Source: Diphasiastrum complanatum
Lineage: Eukaryota > Streptophyta > Lycopodiopsida > Lycopodiales > Lycopodiaceae
Reading direction: 5' to 3'
Length of the DNA stretch: 64,000 nucleotides
Assembly (NCBI GenBank): GCA_029204225.1
Contig: CM055109.1
Location: 40,766,603-40,830,602 of the forward strand
The position numbers and the translations under genes are program-made. The notes beneath the pieces were generated by a model. That model was not told the origin of the DNA. It saw only the letters and a list, made by a program, of their open reading frames with translations, and did not search any database. Shown here piece after piece: positions 23,565 through 36,097 of this stretch. Position 1 is the stretch's first letter. Every line of letters starts with the position of its first letter.

Positions 23565-23670
23565 AGCGAGTTGTATGGATAGAGTTGTTAAATGTGGCAG
23601 GCTAGGTGCAGGCTCGATTCCCAACCGCTGCGAAGTGACATCTTAGGGGCGTGCCCCTTACATGGCATTG
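23565..23670 (+). repeat. tRNA-derived SINE-like unit, copy 2
   Basis: GAGTTGTATGGATAGAGTTG (A-box-like) and GCAGGCTCGATTCCCAACCG (B-box-like) are followed by TGACATCTTAGGGGCGTG. It matches copy 1 at 22683 across head and start of the body. Confidence 0.5.
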
Positions 23671-24030
<360 letters not shown>

Positions 24031-24560
24031 CATGAGGTTCGTGTGATAAGTAGGTAGATACGTAGATTATCTCCAAGGTTCATGGATTTAAACTTCACAT
24101 AGTTATTAGTTTTTGTTACGACAAAAGAATTGAGTTGAATTATCTCCAATATTTCATAAAATATTAACTTTTTGTTGCCCCACCGTCCAAATAAAAATGG
24201 AAAAAAGTGTCCCAAACCATATAACAAGGTATGATATTGGCCAGTCTGCCTATACTACATCAAACTTTTTGTATTAGTGACATTTGCATTTGATAAACAA
24301 CCATTTTACCAAATGCAAAGGTGGCTAATATGAGCATTTTCCAATACATAAAGTTAAGTACTAAAGCAACATTGAAATATTGTTGACCAAGTGTAAAGGT
24401 CACTAAACAGACCTTTGATGAAGATTGTATTTCATAGCTGGAAATTTTGTATGGGTGACATTTTCTCACTTGTAAGATGTAATCTTTTTCTACAATCTCT
24501 TTACATCCTACTTTATGTGGCTCATTAAGCCTTTAAGAATTCTATATGGGCCAGGCAGGC

Positions 24561-24574
24561 GGGGGGGGGGGGGG
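24561..24574. repeat. G14 homopolymer
   Basis: Fourteen consecutive G, about 170 bases before a pure GA microsatellite. Confidence 0.95.
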
Positions 24575-24745
24575 ATTTGTTGGTGTCGACTTGTGGTAGC
24601 AAGGAGGTAGCCCCATCTCACAATTTTCTTCGTAGTAATTGTATTGTTGCAAGGGCATGTAGTTGTAGTGAGGGCGAGCCAATAGGTTATAGCTTGCCCT
24701 TTGCATCATGGTATGGTTAGAATTTTTAACTAAAGTTTTGCTTGC

Positions 24746-24747
<2 letters not shown>

Positions 24748-24841
<94 letters not shown>
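24748..24841. repeat. (GA)n microsatellite
   Basis: Pure GA run of about 47 units, nearly the same length as the tract at 23933 but with different flanks. Confidence 0.95.
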
Positions 24842-24843
<2 letters not shown>

Positions 24844-27544
24844 TCATCACAATTAGGATCCACTTTTTCTAATTATGCTACAATACTAGCATGGTAGCTA
24901 TCTTTCTACCACTATTGAAAAATATGGGCAAGATGCAAGATCTTTTTCTCAATTTGGTTGCATACATACACCAGTTGCATACATACACCATTTATACACA
25001 GCAAATTCAAATTCAAAGAAACCCATCTCCCACAATAAATTAATTTCAGCACAAGAAGTTTTGTTGAATTTGGTGATTGAAGTAACTTGCAGTTGAAGAG
25101 AATAACACATGCATGTATATGTTGATGTTTTGGAGGTTGCACTCATTGGAATGTGGCAGCAAGTTATAGGCTTAGAGCCATATCCCACAAGCCCCTTGCA
25201 GCTTCGTGAGGGGTAAGAGACTATGGGAAGGGCTTTACAATTTGAAGGCCCGTGTCTATTGCGCATGGTACCTATCCAAGTGCGAGGGCCAAAATGTGGT
25301 AAAGCTAGACACTAGTGTGCTTTTATTCAACATGAAAATCCTAGACAAACTTTTTGTGACACACTTCAATTGTTTATGCTCCAAAGCCCTAGGCTTCATG
25401 GGAATAATTCCTTTTAAACAATTTGGCCCATGGGCTTTATGAGCAAAAATGTCCTCTATGCAAAGCCCATAGGCTTTTTCTATGTATAAAAAATTGGTAA
25501 ACAATTATGTCATATATTGCCCTAAAAATAAACAAAATGTTTTTTGCTAAGCTTTTATAGCATTGCAAGGCAAGAGGCTACAATGGTTTGTTGAAGTATT
25601 TAGAAGCTTTTGAAAAGAAGCGTGAGAGATACAATGTGTGTGTGTGTGTGTGTGAAAATGGTGACATCGGTCTTGGTGTGTAACTACTTCAAAATTTAAA
25701 ATGTGATTTGATGAAGGGGTAGCATTCTCACATCCATCTTGACAATGCATGTGCATGTGGTACATGATATTGACCCTTTTATATCATAAGGTGCATGCAT
25801 GCCATGTTAACTAAAATGCATCCATGAATTAATCTCATAGTAGTTGAATTAGATAAAAGTTGTTAGACCATCCTTCTTCATGTAGATTTGAATTTAAATT
25901 GATGTGGAATAAGAATACCTCACAACCGTGTGCTCTAAACTTGGCTTGGCTTTCACATGGATGTACAATGCATATCTCATGGATAATCAAGCTAATGATT
26001 ATCGATAACAAACCTAACTACCCTACACTCTAGAAGAAGCGTTTATCTTGTTATCCTTATCTTTTGAATTGGCTTTTAGTCTACCTTCCTCATTTATTGT
26101 CATTGTGGATATAAAGCACTACACTTATGACATTAGCCTTTCACATTTTGTTCAATTGCCACCAACACTATGTGAATGACATTGGCTTTTTCAAGGCCTT
26201 TTGTGTTTGAAAAGAAATAGACATTTAAACATGACAATGAAGTTTCATTTTCACATTGTCTAACACCTTGTCAACAATAATGTTCAGAAGGCTAAAATAC
26301 ATCTACAATGTAGCTTGTAAGTGGTGACAATGGTGAGATATATGGGGTGGAGCTATGGGGGCTAGGAAAAGCTAAACCATGGTAATCTTATTGACTTCAT
26401 TAGAAGGACATCAAACTCAAAATGTAGGTCTTTTGTCAAGATACTTTTGTTGATTTCTTACATGTTGCATGTCCACATGGCCAAATAACTTTGAGCATGT
26501 GTTGTTAGAGAGGCTATAATTGAACCTAAAATTTTAGAGGTTCACAAACAAAAATTTATGATTTCAAATGCACCATTGCGCACAATTGACCCATATGAGT
26601 GGACACTATCTCCTATTTGTAAGACTTCACAATTGCCCAAATATTTGCCTAATCCATTGGACTAAAGTTAAATCGATTGGACTACATTTATAGGAGCTAA
26701 CTCATAGGGTTTAGAAAAGCTTGATTCTTCATCATTGTCATCTTTCATCTCTTACACATTTTGTACTCTATAATCTCTTACACATAATCGTCGCTCTTAA
26801 ATGGAGGCCGACTATTGTAAGACTCGAATGTAACCACATATGTGCCTAATGAATTGGACTACAATTATATAAAGTAGACTATAATCATCCCATATTTCTC
26901 TTACACACAATCGTCGCTCTTCAATCAAGGCCTATTATTGTAAGACTCGCTAACCACATATGTGCCTAATGAATTGGACTACAATTATATAAAATAGCCC
27001 ATTTGATTTAAATAGGATTGACTCTTCATTATGGTCATCTCTGCTCTCTTACACATTATTGCTACAGCTTCTCATACATTTTCTACTATGTATTCTCTTA
27101 CATATAATTGTTGATCTCATATGAAGGCCATCAAGTTCCACAAACATACCTTTGGTTCAATGTTTGTACAATTATAATGAGCCCATGTTGAACATTTGGA
27201 TGTAAATTATCATTGAAAATGCAATCATAAGTTTTTTTTTTCACAATGTTTGATTATTGTTTGCAAAATCAATTCTATTACCCTTTTAATTAAAAAAGCA
27301 TCCATTGCATTGTTTTATATTTATTGTTCTCCCTTAGTATAAGGACATTATTCTAAACAATTTTGGGCTAGAGATTTTATTTTATGGTGGATCTCTTTTA
27401 TGGTCCCAATCTCGAGTGTGTGAAAATATTGATCAAAAGGAATAAATAAAATGGATCAATAAAATGAGAACATGTGTGTGAATGAGAAAGTGACACAAAA
27501 ACCGCATCACATGCTAAAGTTGTCGCCGAGTTTCTCTATCATTT
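24842..27544. other. Intergenic, no supported gene
   Basis: AT-rich, with scattered spurious frames. It contains a (TG)n of about 10 units at 25635-25654 and the tandem pair listed at 26775. No coding motif was recognised. Confidence 0.45.
26775..27000. repeat. ~123-bp tandem repeat, two copies
   Basis: The phrase AATCGTCGCTCTT...TATTGTAAGACTCG...CACATATGTGCCTAATGAAT occurs at 26781 and again at 26904. A more diverged third unit may start near 27110. Confidence 0.75.
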
Positions 27545-28560
27545 GACCAACACTTAACAGATTCATTGAAAGTGAAGGAATGTAAAGAACACCATCAAGT
27601 CTTGCTTTCCTATTAGTAAAAAGACAAATAGGAATTGAACCAATACCTTCAATCACACACTCACCACCATTGGCCATGTAAATCCCTTTCTTGCTCCTTG
27701 TGACTAGTCATGTGTGAACTAGCTCCACTATCAATCCACCATGAATCTTTGTCACCTTCACTTGATATTGGACTTGAAGAACACACCATAAGAGAATTAC
27801 AAACAGCTAGATCCTCATTATTAGTACTAAAGTTGATTTGCTTGCTACCTTCATCACTTTGCTTCATTCATTAAAAAAAAATTTTTTTACTCCACAGTAA
27901 AAGCATTTTACTTTTGATCTATCTTTCTTCTTACCAACAAAAGTAGAAGGCTCACCTTGATCTTGCCCTTTAGACCGCTTGCCTTTTCCCTTGTGAACTT
28001 GCCCATTGAGAATATAACCTCCTCCTCTCCAACTTGAGATGTGGAAGATGATCCTCCTCTTGATAGAAGCCTAAACTCCTCATTCACCAAGATTTTTTGC
28101 AAGTCCTCCATACTTGGCAATGTCTTTTGAATAACAAAACTTTGAACAAGATTCTCATGATCATCCAACAAGCCATTAAGAAGTACTTGAACAAGTTCTA
28201 TCTCCTTAATGCTTTTATCAATACATGTTAACTCATCATTGAATGCTTTTCCTCTCAAAACAAGCATGAGCAGTTTCATCCTTCTTTTGTAAACTTTGAA
28301 ATATTTTCCTCCTAAGGGTTAGAACCCTTGATGTAGACTTGGACTCATAAAACTTCTTCAAGGTTTTCCAAGCCTCACTAGATGTAGTGTAGCTTACCAA
28401 CTTCCTTGAGAAGTTCATTAGTCACATTCATCTTGATCATATGAAGAGCTTTCTTTGCCCTCCTATCATACCTCAATTGTTCTTAAGGTGCCAAGGGTCT
28501 CTCCTCCACCTTTCAAGTTGAATAGTTGCTTGAGGTAATCCTATCGTTGCTCTCCAACAT
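27545..28560 (-). pseudogene. Copia gag-protease fragment
   Basis: Broken minus-strand frames read, from right to left, SSEAWKTLKKFYESKSTSRV, CIDKSIKEIELVQVLLNGLL, LPSMEDLQKILVNEEFRLLS and finally SWWIDSGASSHMT (protease). The wording resembles family A gag (LEAWNSLKKLYESKSTSRVL) but is clearly diverged. The zinc knuckle region near 27880-27910 is destroyed by an AT-rich insertion. The fragment ends near a decayed NLLSVxQM motif at 27545. Right edge abuts a hAT transposase remnant. Confidence 0.8.
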
Positions 28561-28582
28561 GATAAAAAGCTCTTAGAAAATT

Positions 28583-29524
28583 TGTGTGATTTCAGGAATC
28601 TATATAGCTTGCTCTTTCTTGTTGATATTCTTGGATGGTTGTCAATATTGAGCCTTACTTTTCAAAGATATTACATTGAAGTTGGGGCAATATCGGGTAT
28701 TGTATCAAGCGAGATTGCCACAATTCAACTCGAGTATATTGAAGATCCACTTATCAACTCAAAATGCTGGAACATGTGATAGAAAAGGGTATCCTCTTAT
28801 TAGAATATGGTCCAAAAAAGGGTTAGTTGATAAGATTACAAACTTGTCTTCGCAGGAACATGTATTACGATATTGAAATCAAAAGATATATTTTAGGATT
28901 TGATCTTGATGATGTAATAGCATTTCAGAAAACCTTCTCTAATGCCATCATAGATGATTTGTCACGTCAATTCAGAGACATGGCCATTTAGGCTCCTTCA
29001 AGTATTATTCCTTATCAACATTTTGAAGTGCATGCGAGAGATGGACTACAGGTACAATGATATCAATAAACTCGATGAGTTTTGTGCAGCAACAAAAGTT
29101 GATAATGTCGAAACATCAATTCCTCTAATAGTTGATTTGCAAGATTTAAGGGCAGAATACAAAACATTCAAAATTCAAGCAAATTTCAGAGTGGGCTTGA
29201 TGATTTGTTCAAGATACATGGTTAATGATTGAGTCCAACAAAAAGTTAAGGAAAAAGTATAAGACTTTGCATACACTGGCATGCATTGCTCTCATGTAGT
29301 GCGCAAATTTTTCAGCTCCTTGTGAAAGAGGCTTCAACAGGGTGCACGTCATCAAGGACAAAAAAAAAAAAAAAATTTTTGAGGCAACGGACACATTAAT
29401 GCTTATCTCCATTGAGGGAAGTGCTGATGTGGAATATATTGAGTTTTCTACTGCTATTCGTTCTTGGGCTACATCAGTTGAATATAGACATATCTTTTAT
29501 AACACTAGTGAAAAAATGTTGTAG
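28583..29524 (+). pseudogene. hAT-superfamily transposase remnant (ZNF862/KIAA1586-like)
   Basis: Several plus-strand frames line up with the second half of a hAT transposase of the DUF4371/ZNF862-like group. They run from YIEVGAISGIVSSEIATIQL, through a middle part (AFSNAIIDDLSRQFRDMA), to the C-terminal dimerisation region. The latter reads LHTLACIALM, then SAPCERGFNRVHVIKD, and TLMLISIEGSADVEYIEFST with AIRSWATS. The ERGF and SIEG segments are the conserved points. Frameshifts, stops and an A15 tract at 29361 disable it. The N-terminal half, with the first catalytic Asp and any zinc finger, is missing, and no terminal inverted repeats were found. hAT transposases are cut-and-paste DNA transposases. 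Confidence 0.6.
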
Positions 29525-29769
29525 CAGTCTATTTATAAAGTAATATGTTCCATCTAAAGTTTCATGTTTTTCAGCATTAATTGTTATTATCTTGCTGAAG
29601 TTTATTTGCAATATTGACATTTTATTGCAAATAAACTTCTTTAGGCTTTTATTCAAGTTTTGTTGCTTCAATCACTACTTATTATCTATGTCAAGGTATG
29701 CCTTAGAAACCTCGTGTCATGTTTATTTTGAGACGTTAAGGATGTCACAAGTTTGTAAGACTAAACATT

Positions 29770-30581
29770 TGTGAAGATTTTGCAAAATCTGGCTTGATTA
29801 GTTTATACTTTCATCTTATATGTAAATCTTACATGTGTGGAGCATGTTCCCACATGTGGAGGGTAGGCCTAATCATTTTAGTTCCTTTATGTTGAGTTTG
29901 AATAGTCAATAGGCCTCAAACTTGAGATCTGGTGAGGTAGTGACATTCGTCACATGATGTTAAGATTGAAATGCATCTACTTGGCCCAACAAACATTTAG
30001 AGGCATAGATCACAAGGCCAATCACTTTAAGAGGTGCATTAAATATGGAACAATCATGTTTAGTGATGCACATCATGAGGCCCAATCAAATTGTGAGATG
30101 AAAATCATGAAATCATGATGAGAGGTGCAAATCTAGGGGTCCAATCATGATGTATAAAGGCAATCAATGGGGTCCAATCACATTCAAGCATACCTAATGC
30201 TAGAAATCGAGCTACTCTTAAATGGAAGTGCCCTATTATTGTACATACAAGTTTTTGTGAAACAATCTATGTGATACACATATTGTTTTTCCTCATATTC
30301 TCTCTCTACTTGAGGGCTCACTCACTTTATCTCTTTATCCAAGAGTAGGCTATTTTCTCTCTCTAAAAGCATGTTGAGAACTTATTTTTTTCATGTACTT
30401 TGATTTCTTTGAGTGCCAATTGAATGTGGATTCATTATGCATGAAATTGTGCTCTTGCCTTAGAATCAATCTAGGAAGATTGAGAATGCAATCTATGTGA
30501 TAGATCTATGTGCAGTCACAAATTACTTTAGAAGATCATTGTGGGTGTTGGGTAGGTCTTCACACTTGTGAAATCTTCACA
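29770..30581 (+). repeat. 5' LTR of copia family B (812 bp)
   Basis: The ends are an inverted pair, TGTGAAGATTT and AAATCTTCACA, followed directly by a tRNA-Met primer site. The first ~500 bases match 32204-32704, the 3' LTR. Differences between the two copies are several percent by eye, so the insertion is not recent. Confidence 0.85.
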
Positions 30582-30594
30582 TGGTATCAGAGCC
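30582..30594 (+). promoter_or_regulatory. Primer binding site (initiator tRNA-Met)
   Basis: TGGTATCAGAGCC begins right after the LTR terminus. Confidence 0.9.
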
Positions 30595-31321
30595 ACTCTT
30601 AGGTATGATCTTCATGCATCAATGATCAAGATTAGAGAGTGAAATTCATGGTTTTGAGGATCTTGACTAGCTTCCAAGGGATTTTGGCATCAAGAGGGGC
30701 CAAAATCATGATGATTTTGATATAAAAAGTACAGTACAGACTATTGTGCTTAGAGCACGTGTGGTATGTCCCCATTTTAAATATTTAGAGATTCCATAAG
30801 ATCCTATTTTATAGGGAATATTTCTATAAATGCGAAAGACTAGCTTTTTGTTTTCTAGCCAAAGAGAATAGTCAACTTTGGGAAATGAGCATATATGGCT
30901 CCCATTGGTGGATCTGGATGACTAGGCACTCTTCACACGTGTGAAGGCTTGTTGGACAGTACACAACTCGTGGATGTACTTGATCTATAAAGGGATCAAC
31001 CAAATCAATGAGAAGTTGACTGGACATTGGCACATATTAGTTTTTTTTGTATTTTTCACATTTGAGTTTTGATGAGTGGAATGCTCTTGAATGCTTGAAT
31101 ACTGCAATCTTTTTTTATAGTCCGTACAGGTACTGTCCTCCACACGTGTGAGGCCACTCTTCATAGTTTTTAATCATTTGATCCGTTGCTCTTGCTTAAA
31201 TCATAGTGTAATGCATCTAGATCAGGATCTAACACTTAGAACTTGATAGATCATTATATTAAGCAATCAATAACTCTTAATGATTGTTTTGTACAATCAA
31301 AGTTGTCCTTTTCTTTAAAAA
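30595..31321 (+). other. Leader of family B element
   Basis: No ORF. It carries CACACGTGTG at about 30936 and 31141-31150; the second is preceded by TCCGTAC at 31121. The same module occurs in leaders of the other copia families. Confidence 0.6.
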
Positions 31322-31813
31322 TTGACAAAATCAAGGTGCTATTATTGTGGCAAGATGGGGCATTTGTCCTTGAAGTGCTACAAGATGAAAAAGGTTGAAG
31401 GAAAGCAAAAGAAAAGGCAAGTATGTTGCATCAATCAAGGTGGATATGGCTTGATTAAGGAGAAGCCTCTCATGGCATGCATTGGTATTGGGACAAAGTC
31501 ACATATCACCTGCAAAAGGGAGTATTTTCCTTCATTCAGATCATATTCAAGTTCTAAGAGTCCATTCTTGTTTCAAATGGTGTTGAATATGTGATTCATG
31601 GAATAGGAACCATTCCTATTTGGCTTGAATGTGTTGTATGTCCTTTTATTTTCTAGAAATGTGTTGAGTGTGAGTCAATTAGTTGAAACAAGATGTAGTG
31701 TCAAGTTTTATTACAATTTTTTCTTTATCATCAAAGGAGGGAAAGTCATTGGGCTCATTTCTCAAGAGGAGAGAATGGAGCTCTCAAATCTCAATTCCAT
31801 AGATGATGAATGA
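31322..31813 (+). pseudogene. Family B: zinc knuckle and decayed protease
   Basis: The frame opens with an intact CCHC zinc knuckle, CYYCGKMGHLSLKC, the nucleic-acid binding end of copia gag. The next residues (ACIGIGTKSHITCKREYFPS) line up with the protease motif WxIDSGASSHMTxxREYF, but the catalytic Asp-Ser-Gly is lost. After a frameshift, SRNVLSVSQLVETRCSVKF matches the NLLSVSQM region. There is no integrase, RT or RNase H between here and the 3' LTR at 32204. The element is therefore non-autonomous. Confidence 0.7.
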
Positions 31814-32203
31814 TCTTATGTTCACATCAAGAATGATGTTTCTTATGTGAAGAAGACATGATTATGGATCTTTGTGATCCTTTTCATTCAAGGAGGGCTC
31901 ATGATTTCCTTATGGAGTTGCATCTATTTTCAAGGAGGAGGAGCTTTTGGATCAACCATATGCTTCAAGGATGGAACAAATCAATGGAAAAAGGGCTCAC
32001 GTGGTGGAAAGCTTCTCAAGATGCTTGGAGATGGTTCTCATTCAAAGAAGACTTGTCATGACTATGGTGATGTTGTTGCAATTTCAAACTTATTGGCTAG
32101 TCTTCTCATCAATTTCATGCCAAAGGATCTACTTGAGAAGATATTCTTAGCTACTTTAGTCTTGGAGGAAACTAGCATAGTAATCAAGCTACATTTTGAG
32201 GAG
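31812..32203 (+). other. Family B 3' internal region, with an unassigned ORF
   Basis: This ~390-base segment fills the place of pol. A 128-codon frame (31874-32260) runs into the LTR; its protein (for example DYGDVVAISNLLASLLINFM) matches nothing I recognise. Bases 31812-32023 recur in inverted orientation at 50557-50755, which shows that the segment is a stable part of the family. It ends in a purine tract, TTTTGAGGAG, before the 3' LTR. Confidence 0.5.
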
Positions 32204-32704
32204 TGTGCAGATTTTGCAAAATCTAGCTTGATTAGTTTATACTTTCATATACATATGTAAATCTCACATGTGTGGAGCATGTTCCCATGTGTGGAGGGTA
32301 GGCCTAATCATTTTAGCTCATTTATGTTGAGTTTGAATAGTCAATAGGCCTCAAACTTGAGATCTAGTGAGATAGTGACATTTGTCACATGATGTTAGGA
32401 TTGAAATATATCTATTTGGCCCAATCACATTTACAGGCATAGATCACAAGGCAATCACTTTAAGAGGTGCATTAAATGTGGATCAATCATGTTTAGTGGT
32501 GCACATCATGAGGCCTAATCAAATTGCGAGGTGAAAATCATCGGTCCCTAATCATGATGGGAGGTGCAAATCTAGGGGTCCAATCATGATGTAGAAAAGC
32601 AATCAATGGGGTCTAATCAAATTCAAGCATTCCTCATGCTAGATCTTGAGCTACTCCTATATGGAAGTGCTCTATTATTGTACATACAAGTTTTTGTGAA
32701 GCAA
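32204..32704 (+). repeat. 3' LTR of family B, interrupted
   Basis: It begins TGTGCAGATTTTGC after the purine tract and matches the first ~500 bases of 29770-30581. At 32704 it breaks off where a gypsy element starts with TGTTGGGGG. The remaining ~300 bases were not found elsewhere in the window, so they are deleted or moved. Confidence 0.8.
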
Positions 32705-33967
32705 TGTTGGGGGTATTCCCAACAAAGTGTAAATAAATAAAATCGTCCAATAAAATGTGTTGCGAGGGCATGGCATCCTGCGCGTATAAGCCCATGGCCC
32801 AATGAGCACACGAGCTTAAGTTGTAAATAAAATAAAATAGACTTGGGCCTTTGAATTAAATTAAAACTAGAGCCCCAAAGTTATTTGTGTGAGAGGGTAG
32901 AGGAGGCCCTGAACAGCCTCTAAGGGCTTGAAACCCAAACCAACCAGCCAAAAATTCCAAAAAACATACCAATCTGCATTTTGGAGAGAAAAAGAGCCTA
33001 AAATCTCATCAGATTTTTATATCTCCAAAACCAATGTGAATTAAACCTTGCATGACTGGCAACAGCTCCAAGGTACTGTCCCAGACCTGCATAGAAGCCT
33101 GTGAGAGTTAGTTCCAAGCAAATTGCAAAAATCAGAGAAAAATCATAAAAAATTCAAAAAACCCTTGAAAAAATCCAAAAAAAATCCAAATCTTCACCAG
33201 AACTCTCGTAGAGCCCTCTAAAGCTCCATCTCAGTGAGACCAGGACACAGAGAAGCTTGCGAGAGTTAGTTTGATGTCTGAGTGCTTGTGCAAGAGTTCT
33301 CAGTGAAAAAAAGACGGGAAAGTACAAGTGAACCATCGCAAACACCAAATTTTCAGTTCTAGTGGGCAGGAACTCTTGCAGAAGATTCTAAAGTTCCATC
33401 TCAGTGAGACAAGGACACAGAAGAGCCTACGAGAGTTAGTTTGATTCCAGTGAGCAAAAAATTGGATCTAAGTGCTAAAAAATCACAAAAAATTGAAGAT
33501 CCAGCAAATCCTTCCAATAAGAACTCTCGTAGACCCCCTCAATTGATTCAAAATGTTCATTTCCATCAGTGATGAAGCTTGCAAGAGTTAGTACAGAGAT
33601 CTGGTGAAAATCAAGCCAAACCAGTGGTTTTGAACCCTCGTATACAGTGAAATTTTTACTTTTTGCAAGAGTTAACTCTCGTAGAGAATTCCATAGTGAG
33701 ATCTGACCCAGATCCAGCTACTATGATCCTTGAGAGAGTTACTTCTCAAAGATCTAAGAGATATCAAATTTTTTATCTACAAAAACAGCTAAAGAACCCT
33801 CGCATAGCCAACCCTTGCACAAGAGAACCCTTGCAGACTAGATCATTGGAAAGATCTGCATCAGATCCAGCTACCATCAAAATCTCAAGTCAATCAGTGC
33901 AAGGAGAAAGAAGATATCAAGGAAAAACCAACATAAAAGGCCTAAATTTCACTTTCGGCCGATAAAA
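32705..33967 (+). repeat. Gypsy element 1: 5' LTR and leader
   Basis: The start, TGTTGGG followed by CCCAACA 13 bases on, is a palindromic LTR terminus. The boundary between LTR and leader could not be fixed because no second copy is present. From about 33100 to 33860 the phrases GAGAGTTAGTT and AACTCTCGTAGA / AACCCTCGCA alternate repeatedly. A ~175-base unit (ATTCTAAAGTTCCATCTCAG and its variant) is duplicated at 33215 and 33390. The same phrases recur downstream of integrase at 38880-39180. Confidence 0.6.
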
Positions 33968-35705
33968 TTGATCAGATCCTTAAGATCCAAACTGCATTCC
34001 ACTGTACAAGCAAGATCCAACCACTTTGGAACCCACCATCAGATAAATCTGAGATTGGGACGATCAATAGCAAGAAGGATAGCAAATCAAGCACCACACC
34101 TTCCCAGATTAGCAGCTGTGCAACAAGAGGCAGTACCGGAACCAGCACCAATGGATCCAATGGGCCAACTCGTACCTGTCGCTCTCTTGCAAGTAGTCCG
34201 GAGAGCACCTTTGATGGAAATATCAAAATACGACAGATTATCAGATCCCATCCGATTCCTCCATATCTATGAGCAAGCTTGTGAAATGTACAACGAACGG
34301 ACACCTACAAAAAAGCTGATGTTGTTCCCCATGTCCTTATTGGCAGTGGCTGAGGATTGGTTTTTCAACCTGTCAGAGGAAAAAAAATCTACTTGGGAAG
34401 CGGTTAAAGCGGCTCTCATTACGTGCTTTAGACCAAGAAAGTTCTTGGAAGACTCGTTTCTCCTGCTGAGCAAAGTCAAGATGGGAAAACGAGAAAGGGT
34501 CAGAGACTATATTGAACAGGTCAAACATCTACGATCCGAGTGCAGTGCAGCCCTAAATCCCGATCATGCGGTGATCATGTGGTTCCTAGCCGAATTACCA
34601 CGAAGCATCAGAAGAGATCTGAAACGATGGGAGTAGTATGCTACTTTGCAAGAAGCTATGGAAGATGCCATCAGGGAAGAGGACGAGGGATCTAATGACG
34701 AATATCCATCCACCCACACTCCTACTCCCTCGATAGCATCATCATCATCAAACGCATCCACTCTATCTACAAAACTACTGCTGGAGCAAATGACAAAATT
34801 ACACAAATAGCAGATGGAGCAACAGTTTGACCAGAAAACTGAAGGCCTTACAGGGAGCTGTAGCAGTAACGCCACATCAACCGGGACAAAACCAACTGCA
34901 GTATCCACAATGGGAGAATGTATGGTGTTCAGTGTGCACGCAAAACCATACAACGAACAAGTGTCCAGTCCTAAAGCAAAATCTAAGATTGACACATAGA
35001 TTTTGCCATGCAACATCGCACGATACGACATTTTGCCCATTTAACCCTCGGATTGTTCAACAGAAGAGAAGTCCTTGTCAGACTTCTTATCCATATCATC
35101 AAGGGGCACCCAACGTGACACCGAGGTACGACACACCAAATCAGCAACAACGTATGGCCTTACCTGCACCACCGGGGCCAACCAATCAACAAGTGGCCCA
35201 TGTAAACCTGACAACAGCGGAACCAGAGATGCAAGCACCACCTCAACCTGAGCAGCAACAATGATACGGACCAGATGAACCATTTATGGATCCTGCCATA
35301 AATGAATATGTTGCTGCCTATGCAGCTCAAACTCAGCGTCAAGGGGGGAGGAATTACGGCTACTACGGATGTGGTGAAGGACACAGAATTGTGGAATGTC
35401 CCTACAAGGGACAATATACATCCTTTTGCCGAGAATGCGGTTATGGACGTTGTTACAAGAATTGTCCATTTAAACCTGGAACCAGTGCACCTCTCAACTT
35501 CATTGCAATACAACAACCAGTAGTTCCAACAAGGATGCCATCACAAGGGCGACAATTCCACGCTCCGGTGTTAGTTGTTATGCGAACACAGAATAGAAAA
35601 GAAGTGGCTCCCTCACCACCACCCTTGGTCACTGACGACCAACCCTCAACTTCAGCGCCATATCTGAATGTGAGGGAAGAAAGAAAACAGTACCAGAAAA
35701 TATGA
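33968..35705 (+). pseudogene. Gypsy element 1 gag
   Basis: The 222-codon frame holds the retrotransposon gag capsid domain: AEDWFFNLSEEKKSTWEAVK, FRPRKFLEDSFLLLSKVKMG, RVRDYIEQVKHLRSEC and ELPRSIRRDLKR. A TAG at 34634-34636 ends it; the reading continues with YATLQEAMEDAIREEDE. A second stop lies near 34808. Further along are a zinc-knuckle-like WCSVCTQNHTTNKC (about 34930-34970), a FCHATSHDTTFC segment and a Cys-rich YYGCGEGH / FCRECGYGRCYKNC region (35370-35470). Frame changes between these parts make the gene defective. Gag forms the particle and binds RNA. Confidence 0.75.
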
Positions 35706-36097
35706 CACTAGGTACAGAAGGAACAAGCGGAGGAAAAGGAGCAGGAAAGGGACAATCCCACGGAACTTCCAGTTGGTGGAAAACGGGAACCGCAAGCGGG
35801 CTCACCACTGCACACTGATCAGAATGATTGGTTGCACCAACATGAACCACCTTTTCACATGGTAGAGCCCGAGGAACCACGCACTGAAAGGCTCACACTT
35901 TTACTATCAAGCCATGTTAGTTTACCACTCGGAGAACTACTACAGATTGCACCACAAGCGAAAAGCCTTCTAGTTGAATGGGCCAAAGTGGATGAGGAGC
36001 CAGTAGCGCCTGAGCCCATATATTGTACGGGCTATGAAGAAACAAGTAACGTCCTCCACATCGGGACAGCATGGGAAAGTGAGGACACAACATCACT

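Noticed and set aside
34564-35040. 158-residue minus-strand ORF
   Set aside because: It is antisense to the gypsy gag, whose plus-strand reading has clear domain motifs.
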